From contig JACRKZ010000031.1 in NCBI GenBank assembly GCA_016235455.1, positions 1 to 64,000 of the forward strand: a stretch of 64,000 nucleotides of DNA. The letters are read 5' to 3'. How positions within the stretch are numbered: the first letter of the stretch is position 1; each line of letters starts with the position of its first letter. The translations under genes were made by a program, and so were the position numbers. The DNA is from Armatimonadota bacterium. Its GTDB lineage: Bacteria; Armatimonadota; UBA10988. The notes beneath the pieces are model-generated. The model saw only the letters and a program-made list of their open reading frames with translations. It ran no database searches and was not told the DNA's origin. Shown in pieces: positions 42,023 to 52,723 of this stretch.

Positions 42023-45000
42023 ATGCGTGTGAGGCGATCGAGCCTGGGTTGGAGCGTTCTGCTCCTGGTGTCGCTGGTGACGGCCGTCGCCGCGAAGACG
42101 TCGCATGAGTTCGTGGGGGCCCAGGGCCCGGCGTTCATGCGGGCGCAACTGCGCCAGGCCGGCTCTCGGCAGGTGGCGCCCACGGCCGACCACAACATCA
42201 CCCAGAGTGCCTCGGACAACATCGATCCCGTGTGGTCGCCCGACGGTACCCGTGTGGCCTTCGCCTCCAACCGCGCCGGCAGTTACGATATCTACATCGC
42301 TCGCTCGGACGGCTCGAATCCCGACACCGGCGCGCTGCTGACCCCCAAGCTGATCTCTGGCGTGGCCGGGGACGAGCGCTATCCCGCCTGGAACCCTGGT
42401 GGCCTGGACTTGGCCTACGTGCGCGGCAATGCCATCTACGTGCGCAACCTGCGCACCATGGCCGAGATCCAGCTGATCGACCAGCTCACCAACATCCAAG
42501 GCCTGACCTACAGCCCGGATGGTTCGCGCCTGGTCTTCTCCGCCCGCCTGGCCGGTGACTCCGATCTCAACCTGTACTGGGTGACCACTGACCCGCAATC
42601 CACCGACCCGGCCACCGGCAAGCCCCAGATGGTGCAGATCACCAATGCGGCGGGCAACGAAGTTCAGCCGAGCTGGTTCCCGAACTCCGACGCCGCGGAC
42701 GGGCGCCAAGTCATCTTCTCGTCGAACGCCAACGGCGACTACGACTTGTACCGCGTGACGCCGCCGACGGTCGGTGGTGCGCCGGTCGCCCTCACCGCGG
42801 CCAACCGCGTGCTGGGCAATGGCGGTGACGGTGACCAGTCGTATCCCTCTTGGGTGCGACCGGGCGGCTCTCGCGACGCCAGCTACGACCAGCCCTACTA
42901 CCTGCTGTATGCGGACAACGGCAACGGCAACTACGATCTGCGGGTCGTCGACGCCGACCTCGTGCCCGCGTCGGCGGTCGTGTACCAGGGCGCCGGCGAC
43001 CAGATTCAGCCGGTCGCATGCCCCATCCAGGACACAACCCACAATGCCTGCGTCTATTCGGGCAAGAAGACCGGCATCACCACGAACCAGCTGTTCGTGA
43101 TCGACATCTTCGACAACTCAGCGCCAATTCTGGGCGACGGCATCACCACCTCGCTGCCGTCGGTGAGCCCGCAACGCGGCTTCCCCGGCTCGACGGTCAC
43201 CATCACGGCCAAGGTCTACGACAAGGGCAGTGGCGTGGCTCCGGCGCCGATCGACTATGACGGCGACACCATCCCGGACTCTGGCGTGTGGGCCATCGTG
43301 CGCGTCGCTGACCGCCCGGTCTTCGCCAGGTGGACGACGGGCAGCACGGAAGTCCAGCCCAACCACATCAGCAACACCGTCTGGGCGCACGTTTCGAACA
43401 ACCAGATCGAGACCGACCAGGAGATTGTGGACATCCCGACCACCAGGCTGTCGGGGAACCTGACCACGGTACAGCCCAACGACCCCACCGAACTCGGGGC
43501 GGCCATCACTGGCCCGGGTGTCGCCTACCGTTTCACCACGCTGGATGCCATGTCCTTTGTGAACCGCGTCGGCCTGCCGTTGCGGGACGACGGTACGCAA
43601 GGCGACGCGGTGGCTGGGGATGGCATCTACACCGGCACCTGGCTGACCCCGGCGGAATCCCACGACTACTATGTGGACGTCGTGCCGGTCGATACCCGGG
43701 GCAACGCACCGGTGGACCCCGATCTGGGCATGGACGGTCTCGGCCGCACGAACCCGCTCGAAACCACATACCGCTACCCCGATGGTATTGCGACCTGCAT
43801 GGGGCCGTGGGCCATCGGCTATGACCACGTGGCGGGTTTCACCACTCGGCAACTGGACATCACGCGCAAGATTCTGCTCGTCAGCGACTACGGCTGCGGC
43901 CAGAAGTTCCAGGCCGCGGACTTCGCCACGACCGCCTCCGCGGCGCTGAGCCGCTACTGGCCGGTCGCGCTGCCAACAGAACACTATTGGTTCACCGATG
44001 ATGACGTGGCCGGCGCTGAGTCGATGACCGCCGCGCCGGTGATCACCTTCGGCAGCGGGGTCTCGGGCGTGCAGCGCACCATCGGCCCGAACCCCACGGT
44101 TTCAGCCGGCACACAAGTGCCAGACGGCCCCTGGTCGTGCGGCCCCTTCGCCCAGCTCAACGGCGGCGGCCAGCCCTTCGGCGGGCCGCAGGACGTTGAC
44201 CAGGTCGCCATCTGGCGGGTGCTCTGCCGCGGCCCGCTGGACGCTGGCACGCTCAACGCCTATACGCCAGCTCCGCTGGCCGCCGTTGAGGGCAGTCCCG
44301 TCCCGGCTCAGAACGGCGACCATATGGTCGTCTTCTCCAGCCCCTACACCGGCGATGTCTACGCGCAGCCAGGGACGCTCCTCGACGCCTCGACGCAAGC
44401 GCTGCTGCGTTCCTTCGTGGCCGCCGGCGGGCGCTTGGTCGTCAGCGGCATGGACATCGCCTGGGCGCTGACCAAGAACGGCACGCAGGCGAGTCCGTTC
44501 CTGCAGGATGTGCTCAAGGCGACGTTCATCTCGGATGCCACCCCGGGCGCGGTCAACTCACCGATCAGCGGCTATGACTCGGGCCGCACCCGCATGACAC
44601 CCCCGGATGCGCAGGGCGGCGTCGAGCCGCAGCTCTTCCAGTTCGGCGGCAGTCCGGTCGCTGCATCCATGACCGGGCGTCCGATGAACGCGGACGGGGG
44701 CGTCCCCGGCAACCTGGCCCTGCTGCGGATCAACGGCGGCGGCGACACACAGGGCGGCTGGCCTTTCTCGGGCGACGGCTGCCCGAACGCGTTCTTCATT
44801 GACAATGTCAGCCCCACTGGTGGCGGCCTGTCCACCTTTGACTACGCCGGCGGAGACGGCTCGGCCGCGGTCCGTTACATCGACCCGACAACCGGCTCGC
44901 GCGTGGTCTACTTCGCCTTCGGCCTGGAGTCGCTGCGGGCGGACTTCATCCTCCACGACCACAACCCCGCCCCCTACGTCGTCCATGGCATGGAGCATCG

Positions 45001-47452
45001 GGTCCGCCTGATGACCAACCTGAGCGACTACCTGCGCACGGGTGGCCTGCGCGGCAAGGTGGTCGACACGGACTCCTTGACCCCCATGGCCGGCATCACG
45101 GTCATCGCGCGCCGCGGCACGGGCACCAACGGCACCATCATGGGCCGGACCACCACGCTGTCCGACGGCACGTACCTCCTGGAAGGCCTGACGGTCGGCG
45201 ACTACGCGCTGTTCGTCCAGTCGGCGGAGTACACCGCCGACCACCGTCCGGTGCAGCGCGTCTACGGCGGCCAGGTCAGCCAGAACTCCGACCTGACCAT
45301 GCGCCTGCTGCGCTTTGAAACCTCCGCGCTGTACGGCACGGTGACCGGCCCGACCGGCACACCGGTGTCCGGCGCCACGGTCATTGCGTCGCTGGCCACG
45401 GCCGGCGCCAACCCGATGCAGGTGAGCACCACCACCGACACGGTCGGACAATACTCGTTGTCCGTGCCCAGCGGCACCTACACGCTGACCGCCAGCGCGG
45501 CGGGCTTCGCCTCGGCCACGCGCACCGACATCATCGTCGTGGCCGGCGCCGACCAGAAGCAGGACCTGCAACTCACGGCTTCACCGGGCGTGCTCACGGG
45601 CACGATCACCGGTAACGGCGCCGGTGTGGGCGGCGCCACCGTGGTGGCGACCAGCGGGGGCGTGACGGTCGGCAGCACCACCACCGCGGCGGATGGCACC
45701 TACACCATGTCCATCGCCGCCGGCACCTATGATCTGGTGGTCACGGCGCCCGGCTATCAGCAGGGCCGTAAGGCGGCCGTTGTGGTCACCAGCAGCGCCA
45801 CGACCACGGCCAATCTGGCCCTGACGGCGGTGGCGCCCGGCAGCATTGCCGGCCTGATCACCGTCCAGGGCTCCAACCAGGCGGTGGGCGGTGTCACGGT
45901 GTCCCTGCTGGCGGGCGGCGCGACGGTGCGCAGCACCACATCGGCTAGCACCACGACCACGCAGGGCGGCGTTACCTACAACTGGAAGATCGACGACGTG
46001 CCGGCCGGTCTATACGACGTGCGGGTGCAGGCGCCGGGCTACAACGCCCAGACCACCACGTCGGTGACGGTGACCAGCAACCAGTTGACGTCGGGCATCG
46101 ACTTCACGCTGCAGCCGCTGCACGTGTTCATCTCGTCGCTGTCCATGGCCTCGACGCCGTTCGACTACAGCACCTCGGCGCCCGACGCGCAGACGCTGAT
46201 CGACGACGACAACAATGCGGCCACCCCGCTCAAGATGGCGGCCTACAACACCGCCACGGCGGCCTACGCGTACTATCCGAACGCACCGGGCAGGACCTTC
46301 ACGCTGGGTCGCGGCTACTTCCTGAAGCTGGCCAACAACGCGGCACTGACCCGCGAAGGCGTCCGCGCGGCGACCACGGGCAGCGGCTACGATGTGCCTC
46401 TGCTCAACGGCTGGAACCTGATCGGCGCCGTCTACGAGTTCCCGGTTGATCTGTTCTCCTGCCAGGTGATCCTGGAGGTGAACGGTGCCGGCTCGACGGT
46501 CTACTCCTTCCAGGAGGCCGTGGCTCGCGGTCTGGTCGGTGGATCCATGTACACGCTGAACTTCGGTGTGTACCAGCAGGTCTACCGCTTCGACCCGTAT
46601 ACGGGCTACTGGCTGCGCGGCTACGTGCCGTCGGCGGCCACGACGCTCAAGCTGCGCGTCCCGCCGACGCCGCTGGGTGGTTCGTCCAACCGCGGCCGGA
46701 GCGCCGCGACGCCCACCGACTGGAAGGCGAGCATCGTCGCCAAGACCACGGACGGCGTGGCCTCACAGGCCACCTTCGGCGTGGGCGGCAACTCGGCTAC
46801 GGTGTACGACGGCGCGGACCGAGCCCAACCGCCGGCGCCGCCCGTGGCTGCTCAGTGGCTGGAGCTGGGCTTCCCGCACGCGGACTGGGGTCGCTACTCG
46901 GGGTCGTACCAGAGCGACATCCGTAGCGCGAGCCGCAGCCTGCGCTGGGAACTGGAGCTCAAGGGCGCCAAGCCGGGCCAGATGGTCAGCCTGAGCTGGC
47001 CGGAGCTGGGCGCCAACATACCGGGCAACCTGAGGGTCATCCTGGAGGACCTGCAGACGGGTGTGCGGCGCTCGCTGCGCCACACCAGCGGCTACACGGT
47101 CCGCGCCGACGGTAGTGCGCGGCGGCTGGCCATCATCGTCGAGCCGGCGGACAACCGCCCGGCGGTGACATCGCTGGCCTACACGGCGAGCCGCGCCGTG
47201 GGCGGCCAGGTGCACTTTACGCTCACCGCGGACCTGACTACCAACGTGGTGGTGCGTGGTCTGAACGGTGCGCTGGTCAAGACGCTGCTGCGCGATGAGG
47301 TGCTGACCGCCGGGCCCCAAGTGGTGGTCTGGGACGGCACCGACGACAGCGGCCGCGTGGCCCCCGACGGCACGTATCGACTCGAAGTGGTCGCCGTGGG
47401 CGACACGGGTGAGCAGGTACGGGCCACGACAACGGTTCGACAGCAGCGCTGA
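42023..47452 (+). CDS. Giant exported surface protein: beta-propeller, carboxypeptidase-regulatory-like repeats, shared C-terminal module
   Basis: 1809 residues with a signal peptide (MRVRRSSLGWSVLLLVSLVTAVAA) and GGGAG 8 bases before ATG. Residues about 50-320 are TolB/PD40-type propeller blades (SDNIDPVWSPDGTRVAFASN, NIQGLTYSPDGSRLVFSA, NEVQPSWFPN). Residues 370-580 hold Ig-like segments, and 600-1000 an unrecognised domain. About 1005-1365 has four carboxypeptidase-regulatory-like (CnaB-type) repeats (GLRGKVVDTDSLTPMAG, LYGTVTGPTGTPVSGATV, LTGTITGNGAGVGGATV, SIAGLITVQGSNQAVGG). The C-terminus carries the three-part module shared with the 49636 and 52724 genes: a G-W-N/G-Y-W-L domain (1369-1550), a D-W-G-x-x-x-G-x-Y domain (1560-1712) and a FlgD-Ig-like domain (1714-1809, VVWDGTDDSGRVAPDGTY). 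First gene of the envelope block; function unknown. Confidence 0.85.
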   Translation: MRVRRSSLGWSVLLLVSLVTAVAAKTSHEFVGAQGPAFMRAQLRQAGSRQVAPTADHNITQSASDNIDPVWSPDGTRVAFASNRAGSYDIYIARSDGSNPDTGALLTPKLISGVAGDERYPAWNPGGLDLAYVRGNAIYVRNLRTMAEIQLIDQLTNIQGLTYSPDGSRLVFSARLAGDSDLNLYWVTTDPQSTDPATGKPQMVQITNAAGNEVQPSWFPNSDAADGRQVIFSSNANGDYDLYRVTPPTVGGAPVALTAANRVLGNGGDGDQSYPSWVRPGGSRDASYDQPYYLLYADNGNGNYDLRVVDADLVPASAVVYQGAGDQIQPVACPIQDTTHNACVYSGKKTGITTNQLFVIDIFDNSAPILGDGITTSLPSVSPQRGFPGSTVTITAKVYDKGSGVAPAPIDYDGDTIPDSGVWAIVRVADRPVFARWTTGSTEVQPNHISNTVWAHVSNNQIETDQEIVDIPTTRLSGNLTTVQPNDPTELGAAITGPGVAYRFTTLDAMSFVNRVGLPLRDDGTQGDAVAGDGIYTGTWLTPAESHDYYVDVVPVDTRGNAPVDPDLGMDGLGRTNPLETTYRYPDGIATCMGPWAIGYDHVAGFTTRQLDITRKILLVSDYGCGQKFQAADFATTASAALSRYWPVALPTEHYWFTDDDVAGAESMTAAPVITFGSGVSGVQRTIGPNPTVSAGTQVPDGPWSCGPFAQLNGGGQPFGGPQDVDQVAIWRVLCRGPLDAGTLNAYTPAPLAAVEGSPVPAQNGDHMVVFSSPYTGDVYAQPGTLLDASTQALLRSFVAAGGRLVVSGMDIAWALTKNGTQASPFLQDVLKATFISDATPGAVNSPISGYDSGRTRMTPPDAQGGVEPQLFQFGGSPVAASMTGRPMNADGGVPGNLALLRINGGGDTQGGWPFSGDGCPNAFFIDNVSPTGGGLSTFDYAGGDGSAAVRYIDPTTGSRVVYFAFGLESLRADFILHDHNPAPYVVHGMEHRVRLMTNLSDYLRTGGLRGKVVDTDSLTPMAGITVIARRGTGTNGTIMGRTTTLSDGTYLLEGLTVGDYALFVQSAEYTADHRPVQRVYGGQVSQNSDLTMRLLRFETSALYGTVTGPTGTPVSGATVIASLATAGANPMQVSTTTDTVGQYSLSVPSGTYTLTASAAGFASATRTDIIVVAGADQKQDLQLTASPGVLTGTITGNGAGVGGATVVATSGGVTVGSTTTAADGTYTMSIAAGTYDLVVTAPGYQQGRKAAVVVTSSATTTANLALTAVAPGSIAGLITVQGSNQAVGGVTVSLLAGGATVRSTTSASTTTTQGGVTYNWKIDDVPAGLYDVRVQAPGYNAQTTTSVTVTSNQLTSGIDFTLQPLHVFISSLSMASTPFDYSTSAPDAQTLIDDDNNAATPLKMAAYNTATAAYAYYPNAPGRTFTLGRGYFLKLANNAALTREGVRAATTGSGYDVPLLNGWNLIGAVYEFPVDLFSCQVILEVNGAGSTVYSFQEAVARGLVGGSMYTLNFGVYQQVYRFDPYTGYWLRGYVPSAATTLKLRVPPTPLGGSSNRGRSAATPTDWKASIVAKTTDGVASQATFGVGGNSATVYDGADRAQPPAPPVAAQWLELGFPHADWGRYSGSYQSDIRSASRSLRWELELKGAKPGQMVSLSWPELGANIPGNLRVILEDLQTGVRRSLRHTSGYTVRADGSARRLAIIVEPADNRPAVTSLAYTASRAVGGQVHFTLTADLTTNVVVRGLNGALVKTLLRDEVLTAGPQVVVWDGTDDSGRVAPDGTYRLEVVAVGDTGEQVRATTTVRQQR

Positions 47453-47542
47453 CGCGCTGCCTGAAGGAAGCGAGCCGGGCCTGCCGAAATGGCTGGCGCG
47501 GGTCGCGGCGGAAGACTGAGCGAAGCTGCGAGGGAGTCTGAC

Positions 47543-49603
47543 ATGAGACTGGTCAAGCGATTGCGGCGGCATCCGCTGACTCGCCCACTGGCGTGGGCGG
47601 TGCAGCTTGCGCTGCTGGCAAGCACCGGCGTGCTGGCGCCGCCGGCGGCGGCACAGGATATCGAGGCGAAGCGCGCGGTAGTGCTGGACTTCGGCAACCT
47701 GGCCACGGCCTCGCCGTTGGCTGGCGACGAGGCGGCCGCAGCCTTGAGCTTGGCTCTGGTGCAGCGTCGCTACGAAGTCACGCCGCGCAGTGAGGTGCAA
47801 ACGCGCCTCAAGGCGATTGGCGTGCGCGCGCCGTTCGAGCCTGACGAGATCAAGCTCATCAAGAACGACCTCGACATTCGCGACCTGTACTCCGGCAGCG
47901 TGATCAGCGTGGACGAGAAGATCGGCGCCAAGTCCTCGGTCGAAGTGCTGCTGCGCGTCGAAGTCTACGACGGCGACACCGGCGACATGGTCAACGGTGG
48001 CTACGGCAAGGGCTTCGAGGTGCTGAACAGCGCCAACATCGCCGACCGTGAAGCTGGTTTGGCCAGCGCCATCGAGCGCGCCGTCGCGCAGGCCTTGACC
48101 CGCATCGATGCCCGCACCCTGATCCACGCCGCGGTCATGTCCTACGCCCCGCCGAACCGCGTGCTGATCAACAAGGGTCGCAAGCAAGGCGTGCTGGAAG
48201 GCATGGAGTTCAACGTCTTCCGCACCAAGGCCGATCCCGAAAACCCGAACCGCTCCCTCACGGTGAAGGTCGGCCGCGTCCGGGTGCATGAGGCGTCGAA
48301 CGACGATGCCACGGCCTCGGTCATCGAGATGACCCAGGGCATCAATACGCACGACGAGTTGCGCGAGGTCTTCCGCCTGCCGTCCATCTCCGCCAGTCAG
48401 GCGCAGTCAGGCAACCTGCCTGACCTGGGTCGGGCTCCGGCGCGCGGTGGCGCGGGCAACGGTGCGTGGCTAGCGCCCGTGGCTGGCGTCGTGGCCGGCA
48501 TCGGCCTGCTCGGCCTGCTAGTCGTGTTGGCCGGCACTTCGACCAGTGACTCGCCGTCGGCGCAGGCCACCGGGGCTTACCTCCGCCAGGCCGCGCCGGG
48601 CCAGAACCCGTCCGTGGAGGTGGCCTGGGGCGATCGCAACTACGCGCCGCCCAAGCGCTTCATTGGCGGCTACCTGCTGTACCGTGGCATCTCGCAGTCG
48701 TTCGCGGCGCTGACCGGCGACGCGGTGGGAGCGGTGCCTGGCGCCAACCAGCGCAAGTGGGCGGACGACCCGACCTGGGTGGACGTGACCACCACGATTC
48801 CGCTGCGCTACGAGCGCATCACCGCCACAGACGTGGAAGTGGTTGAGACGACGCTGGATGTGCGCATCGTGCACCAATCGCCGCAGCCGGGCAAGACCTA
48901 CTACTACAAGGTCCGGCGCCTCGGTCCGCCGATGGCGGCGACGGCACCGACCGTGTTCGCGCGCACCGCGACGGGTGGCAACCTGTCGTCACGGCTGAAC
49001 AGCCGCTCGGCGCAGATGCGCCAGGCCTCCGCCGGTCGCGTGCTGCGCAGTGGTGGCAACGTGCACATCTCGCGCGTTGGCCTGCCCATGATCACCCATC
49101 GCCAGGTGACCAGCATCGATCCGGGCGCGAACTACGACGCGACGCTCGACCCCACCGTCGACAATGACATCGTCATCGACACCGACATGGGTCTGTCCGA
49201 CGCGACGGTGGCCATGGGCCCGGTGACCTACATGGTGCCGCCGGACCTGTTGGCGCCGTCGAACAACAACATGGCCCAGCGCGTGGACGACATCGGCTTC
49301 TCGTGGCAGGGCGTTCTGGGCGCCACGCAGTACGTCGTGCAGATCGCCACGGATGCCGACTTCTCGGCCTTGGCGTTCTCCAGCGCGGCGATCGCGACGA
49401 CCTCCACCGGGCAGTTGTCGTTCCGCTACGACAGCACGGCGGCGGGCTACCGCGCGCTGGCGGCGAACACACAGTACTTCTGGCGAGTAGGCGCGAAGTC
49501 CACCTTCGGCGGTCAGCGGGCGCCCGAGCCCAACGGCTTCGTCTTCAGCCAGGTCTATACGTTCCAGACCGCGGACCAGCCGCCCAGCAACCCGCGCCGC
49601 TGA
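47543..49603 (+). CDS. Exported CsgG/FlgT-like protein with internal hydrophobic helix and FN3-like domains
   Basis: 686 residues from ATG 47543 (GAGGGAG 6 bases before). A basic N-terminus and hydrophobic stretch end in APPAAAQ, an export signal. Residues 35-200 resemble the CsgG/TolB-N/LpoB-type periplasmic fold (AVVLDFGNLATASPLAGDEA ... YSGSVISVDEK). Residues 205-270 look like a FlgT C-terminal domain (RVLINKGRKQGVLEGMEFNV). A 25-residue hydrophobic, glycine-rich helix follows near 305-333 (WLAPVAGVVAGIGLLGLLVV), then two fibronectin-III-like regions to the end. The protein at 55640 has the same order of parts. It lies within the envelope block, 90 bases after the giant protein. Confidence 0.78.
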   Translation: MRLVKRLRRHPLTRPLAWAVQLALLASTGVLAPPAAAQDIEAKRAVVLDFGNLATASPLAGDEAAAALSLALVQRRYEVTPRSEVQTRLKAIGVRAPFEPDEIKLIKNDLDIRDLYSGSVISVDEKIGAKSSVEVLLRVEVYDGDTGDMVNGGYGKGFEVLNSANIADREAGLASAIERAVAQALTRIDARTLIHAAVMSYAPPNRVLINKGRKQGVLEGMEFNVFRTKADPENPNRSLTVKVGRVRVHEASNDDATASVIEMTQGINTHDELREVFRLPSISASQAQSGNLPDLGRAPARGGAGNGAWLAPVAGVVAGIGLLGLLVVLAGTSTSDSPSAQATGAYLRQAAPGQNPSVEVAWGDRNYAPPKRFIGGYLLYRGISQSFAALTGDAVGAVPGANQRKWADDPTWVDVTTTIPLRYERITATDVEVVETTLDVRIVHQSPQPGKTYYYKVRRLGPPMAATAPTVFARTATGGNLSSRLNSRSAQMRQASAGRVLRSGGNVHISRVGLPMITHRQVTSIDPGANYDATLDPTVDNDIVIDTDMGLSDATVAMGPVTYMVPPDLLAPSNNNMAQRVDDIGFSWQGVLGATQYVVQIATDADFSALAFSSAAIATTSTGQLSFRYDSTAAGYRALAANTQYFWRVGAKSTFGGQRAPEPNGFVFSQVYTFQTADQPPSNPRR

Positions 49604-49635
49604 GGACTGTCTAGGGCTTGGAGAGGAGCGCAGGC

Positions 49636-52600
49636 ATGCGGAAGGCACTGTTCTGGCTGATGGCGGCGACCGTAATGGTCGTCGCCCGGCCAGGGGCCGC
49701 CCAAACGACGGCCGATTGGACCGTGCTGGTCTACCTGAACGGTGACTCCACTGTCCGCTACGAGGACGCATCGATCCGCGTGTTCAACGCGCTGGAGCAG
49801 ATCGGCTCGACGCAGGCGGTGAACGTCGTCGTGCAGTGGGACCGCGGCCCTGGCGACGATGTGCTGACCGCGGCGAACCCCGCCGACGCCACGCAGGCCT
49901 GGGCCACCACGCGCCGGTACTTGGTGGTGGCGGACCCGGCCCAGACCGGCCTGACGCCGGACACGCTGACCGCCGCCGCGACGCGTATCGCCTCACCGGC
50001 CCTGGTCGACCTGGGCGAAGTGGACATGGGCCAGCAGGCGAGCCTGGTGGACTTCTACACCTGGACTGCCGCGCGCTTCCCCGCGCGTCACTATGCGCTG
50101 ATCCTGAGCGGTCCCGGCACCGGCTGGCAGCCGCGCAGCCAGCACCGTGGCATGCTGTTCGACACGACGACCGTGTCGACCGGCCCCACCGACCCGTCGG
50201 CCTTCCTGACCAATGCCGAGTTGACCGGCGCGCTGACCGCGATCAAGTCCCAGCGCAGCGGCCTGAACCTGGACGCCTTGCTGTGTGACACTGGCGGCAG
50301 CGCGACGGTCGAAGTCGCCACTCAGGCTACTGGGCTGGTGGACAGCTACCTGGGCGAGTTCCTCGATCGCAATGGCAACGGCGGCCTGAACTACGACACG
50401 CTGGTGTCCTCCCTGAACACGGCGCTGCCGTTGACGGCGGCCACGGTGCAAACCTGGCTCGGCAGTGTAGCCACGACCTACCTGGGCTCCTATGGCACCG
50501 GCACGGCGCGGCTGGGTGGCGCCCAAAGCGTGACTGCGGGCGTGTACCGCATGGGCAACCTGCCCAGCTTGGTAACCGCCTGCGATGACCTGGCCAAGGC
50601 GCTGGATGCCGACCTGCTGACCACGGCACCGGGATTGTTCCGGGTGCTCAGTACGGTCCAGCGTGGTCGCCCTGCTGACTTCAGCGGAGACTACATTGAC
50701 CTCAAGCACTTCGCTGAGCTGTGCCAGACTGAGTTCGCGGCCACCCAGACCATCGTTGACGCCGCGACGGCGCTGATCTCCGCGGTCACCGCGGTCCAGG
50801 CGGGCGACGTGACCGCCGCTTCCGCCGCCACCGACATCGATGTGTCGAATTTCAACGGTGTGGCCGTGTACTTCCCGGGAGAGCTGGCGGCCTACGACAG
50901 CAACTACCCGACGGGCTGCGACTTCGGGCAGACAGAATGGCCGACCCTGATCCAGGGGCTCTACACGCTCTACTCGGATCGCAACCCGCCGGTGATCACC
51001 CTGATCACCCCGACCAACGGCACCACCATCCTTGAGAATCCGCCGACGATTCAGGTGTCCATCGTGGACCCCGACGCCATCGGCGGTGTCAACGCGGACT
51101 CGGTCTCGTTGACCTTCGACGGGGTCGTCGTGCCCAAGGCCAACTACAGCTTCAGCAGCGAGACGGGCGTTCTGACCTACACGCCGGCCAACGCGCTCGG
51201 CGCCACCAGCCACACGTTCATCGTGGGGGCCAGTGACCTGAGCGGTAATGCCGCGACGCCCACGACAGGCAACTTCCGCATCTCCGTGGCGACCTTGTCG
51301 ACGGGGATCCAGACGTTCTCGTTGCCTCGCCTGCTGACCGCCGCTCAGAACGATCCGGGCCTGGTCTTCGGCGCCAGCAACTTCGCCATGGCACGCTGGG
51401 TGCCTGGGCTCAGCGGGTCGGACAAGTACCGGCTGTACCCCGATAGCTATGCTTCGTTCCTGCCGCCCGACTGCAGCACCAGCGTGTCGAACCCCGTCGT
51501 CACGCGGGCGCCGGCGGGGCTGGGCTACTGGGTCAGGGTGAAGCAGTCCAGGCCGTTGCAGACGTTGCCCGGCACGCCGGTCACGCTCTCGGAGTACGGG
51601 ATTCGGCTGCTCACCGACGGCAGTTCGCCGAACTGGAACATGGTGGCCAACCCCTATGACACGCCGGCCATCTCCTTGGCCAGCGCTTTCATCCAGTTGG
51701 TCGACGGACGGCGCCTGACGTTCCGTCAGGCTATCGACCAGCGGTACACACCGGGTGTGCTGTTCAGCTACGTGCCCAATGAGAGCAACGCCAACGCTCC
51801 GGGGCGCTACGACTTCAGTGACGCGGGCGCCGGCCAACTGATCCGGCTTCAGGCGCACTGGCTCAAGGTCAACACGGCCTGCTCCTTGGTGGTGCAATCC
51901 GGTCTTTCGTCCCGCGCGGCCGTACCGAGCGCTTCGGCCCGGGCCCTGCCGCGCGACGGTTGGAGCCTGGCGCTGTGGGCCACGGCTGACAGCAAGGCCA
52001 ACGCCTATTCGGACGGCCGAGCCTATGAAGCCAAGGACCGTCTGGTGCTGGGCCAGTCCAGCGATGCGCAGAATGGCTACGACCATGCCTTGGACGTGGC
52101 CGGGCCGCCGGCCATGCCGGGCGGTGTCGCGCTGCGTGCCGTCCACGGCGACTGGGGCCTGGAGAGCGGGCGCTACGTGCGGGACTACCGCGCCGCCGGC
52201 ATGAGTACGGAGTGGGACGTCGAGGTCGCGGCGCCGGCCGGCGAAGTGAGCCTGACGTGGCCCGACCTGCGGGCGGTGCCGGGCGACATCGACCTCGTGC
52301 TGACCGACCTGACCAACGGTCAGTCGCGAGCGCTGCGCACAACCGCCAGCTACGGCTTCACGCACAGCGGTGGCCCGCGGGCGTTCCGCGTGACGGCGCA
52401 ACGGCGCAACGGCGCCGGCCTGTTGGTGACCAACGTCACCACGCAGTCCGGTCGCGGCGGCGACTCCGTGGATATCGGCTACACGCTCTCTCGGGCGGCG
52501 AGTGTGCACGTCCAGGTGACGAGCCTGAGTGGCCGTTCGCTGCGCTCGCTCGGCCCGGTTGACTCCGCCACGGGTCGCGGTCGCTTGGCCTGGGACGGGT

Positions 52601-52713
52601 GCGATGCCAACGGTCGACCGGTGCCCAACGGCATCTACGTGTTGCAGGTGGTCGCGACGGGCGCGGACGGGTCCTTGGCTCGAGAGCTTCGCACGGTTCG
52701 CGTGATGCGGTAG
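49636..52713 (+). CDS. Exported protein with inactive clostripain-like (C11) domain and the shared C-terminal module
   Basis: 1025 residues, ATG 49636 with AGGAG 7 bases before and a signal peptide (MRKALFWLMAATVMVVARPGAAQ). Residues 27-440 follow the C11/clostripain fold: DWTVLVYLNGDS, NVVVQWDR, HYALILSGPGTGW and LDALLCDTGGSATVEVA. Active C11 enzymes have D-H-G-S-G-W and F-D-A-C there. Here P160 replaces the histidine and G220 the cysteine, so it should not cleave peptides. An Ig-like segment lies at about 450-550. The C-terminal three-part module follows (555-755, 773-918, 928-1025), ending in the FlgD-Ig-like DGCDANGRPVPNGIYVLQVV. 32 bases after the previous gene, 10 before the next start. 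Confidence 0.83.
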   Translation: MRKALFWLMAATVMVVARPGAAQTTADWTVLVYLNGDSTVRYEDASIRVFNALEQIGSTQAVNVVVQWDRGPGDDVLTAANPADATQAWATTRRYLVVADPAQTGLTPDTLTAAATRIASPALVDLGEVDMGQQASLVDFYTWTAARFPARHYALILSGPGTGWQPRSQHRGMLFDTTTVSTGPTDPSAFLTNAELTGALTAIKSQRSGLNLDALLCDTGGSATVEVATQATGLVDSYLGEFLDRNGNGGLNYDTLVSSLNTALPLTAATVQTWLGSVATTYLGSYGTGTARLGGAQSVTAGVYRMGNLPSLVTACDDLAKALDADLLTTAPGLFRVLSTVQRGRPADFSGDYIDLKHFAELCQTEFAATQTIVDAATALISAVTAVQAGDVTAASAATDIDVSNFNGVAVYFPGELAAYDSNYPTGCDFGQTEWPTLIQGLYTLYSDRNPPVITLITPTNGTTILENPPTIQVSIVDPDAIGGVNADSVSLTFDGVVVPKANYSFSSETGVLTYTPANALGATSHTFIVGASDLSGNAATPTTGNFRISVATLSTGIQTFSLPRLLTAAQNDPGLVFGASNFAMARWVPGLSGSDKYRLYPDSYASFLPPDCSTSVSNPVVTRAPAGLGYWVRVKQSRPLQTLPGTPVTLSEYGIRLLTDGSSPNWNMVANPYDTPAISLASAFIQLVDGRRLTFRQAIDQRYTPGVLFSYVPNESNANAPGRYDFSDAGAGQLIRLQAHWLKVNTACSLVVQSGLSSRAAVPSASARALPRDGWSLALWATADSKANAYSDGRAYEAKDRLVLGQSSDAQNGYDHALDVAGPPAMPGGVALRAVHGDWGLESGRYVRDYRAAGMSTEWDVEVAAPAGEVSLTWPDLRAVPGDIDLVLTDLTNGQSRALRTTASYGFTHSGGPRAFRVTAQRRNGAGLLVTNVTTQSGRGGDSVDIGYTLSRAASVHVQVTSLSGRSLRSLGPVDSATGRGRLAWDGCDANGRPVPNGIYVLQVVATGADGSLARELRTVRVMR

Positions 52714-52723
52714 GATGGTAAGC

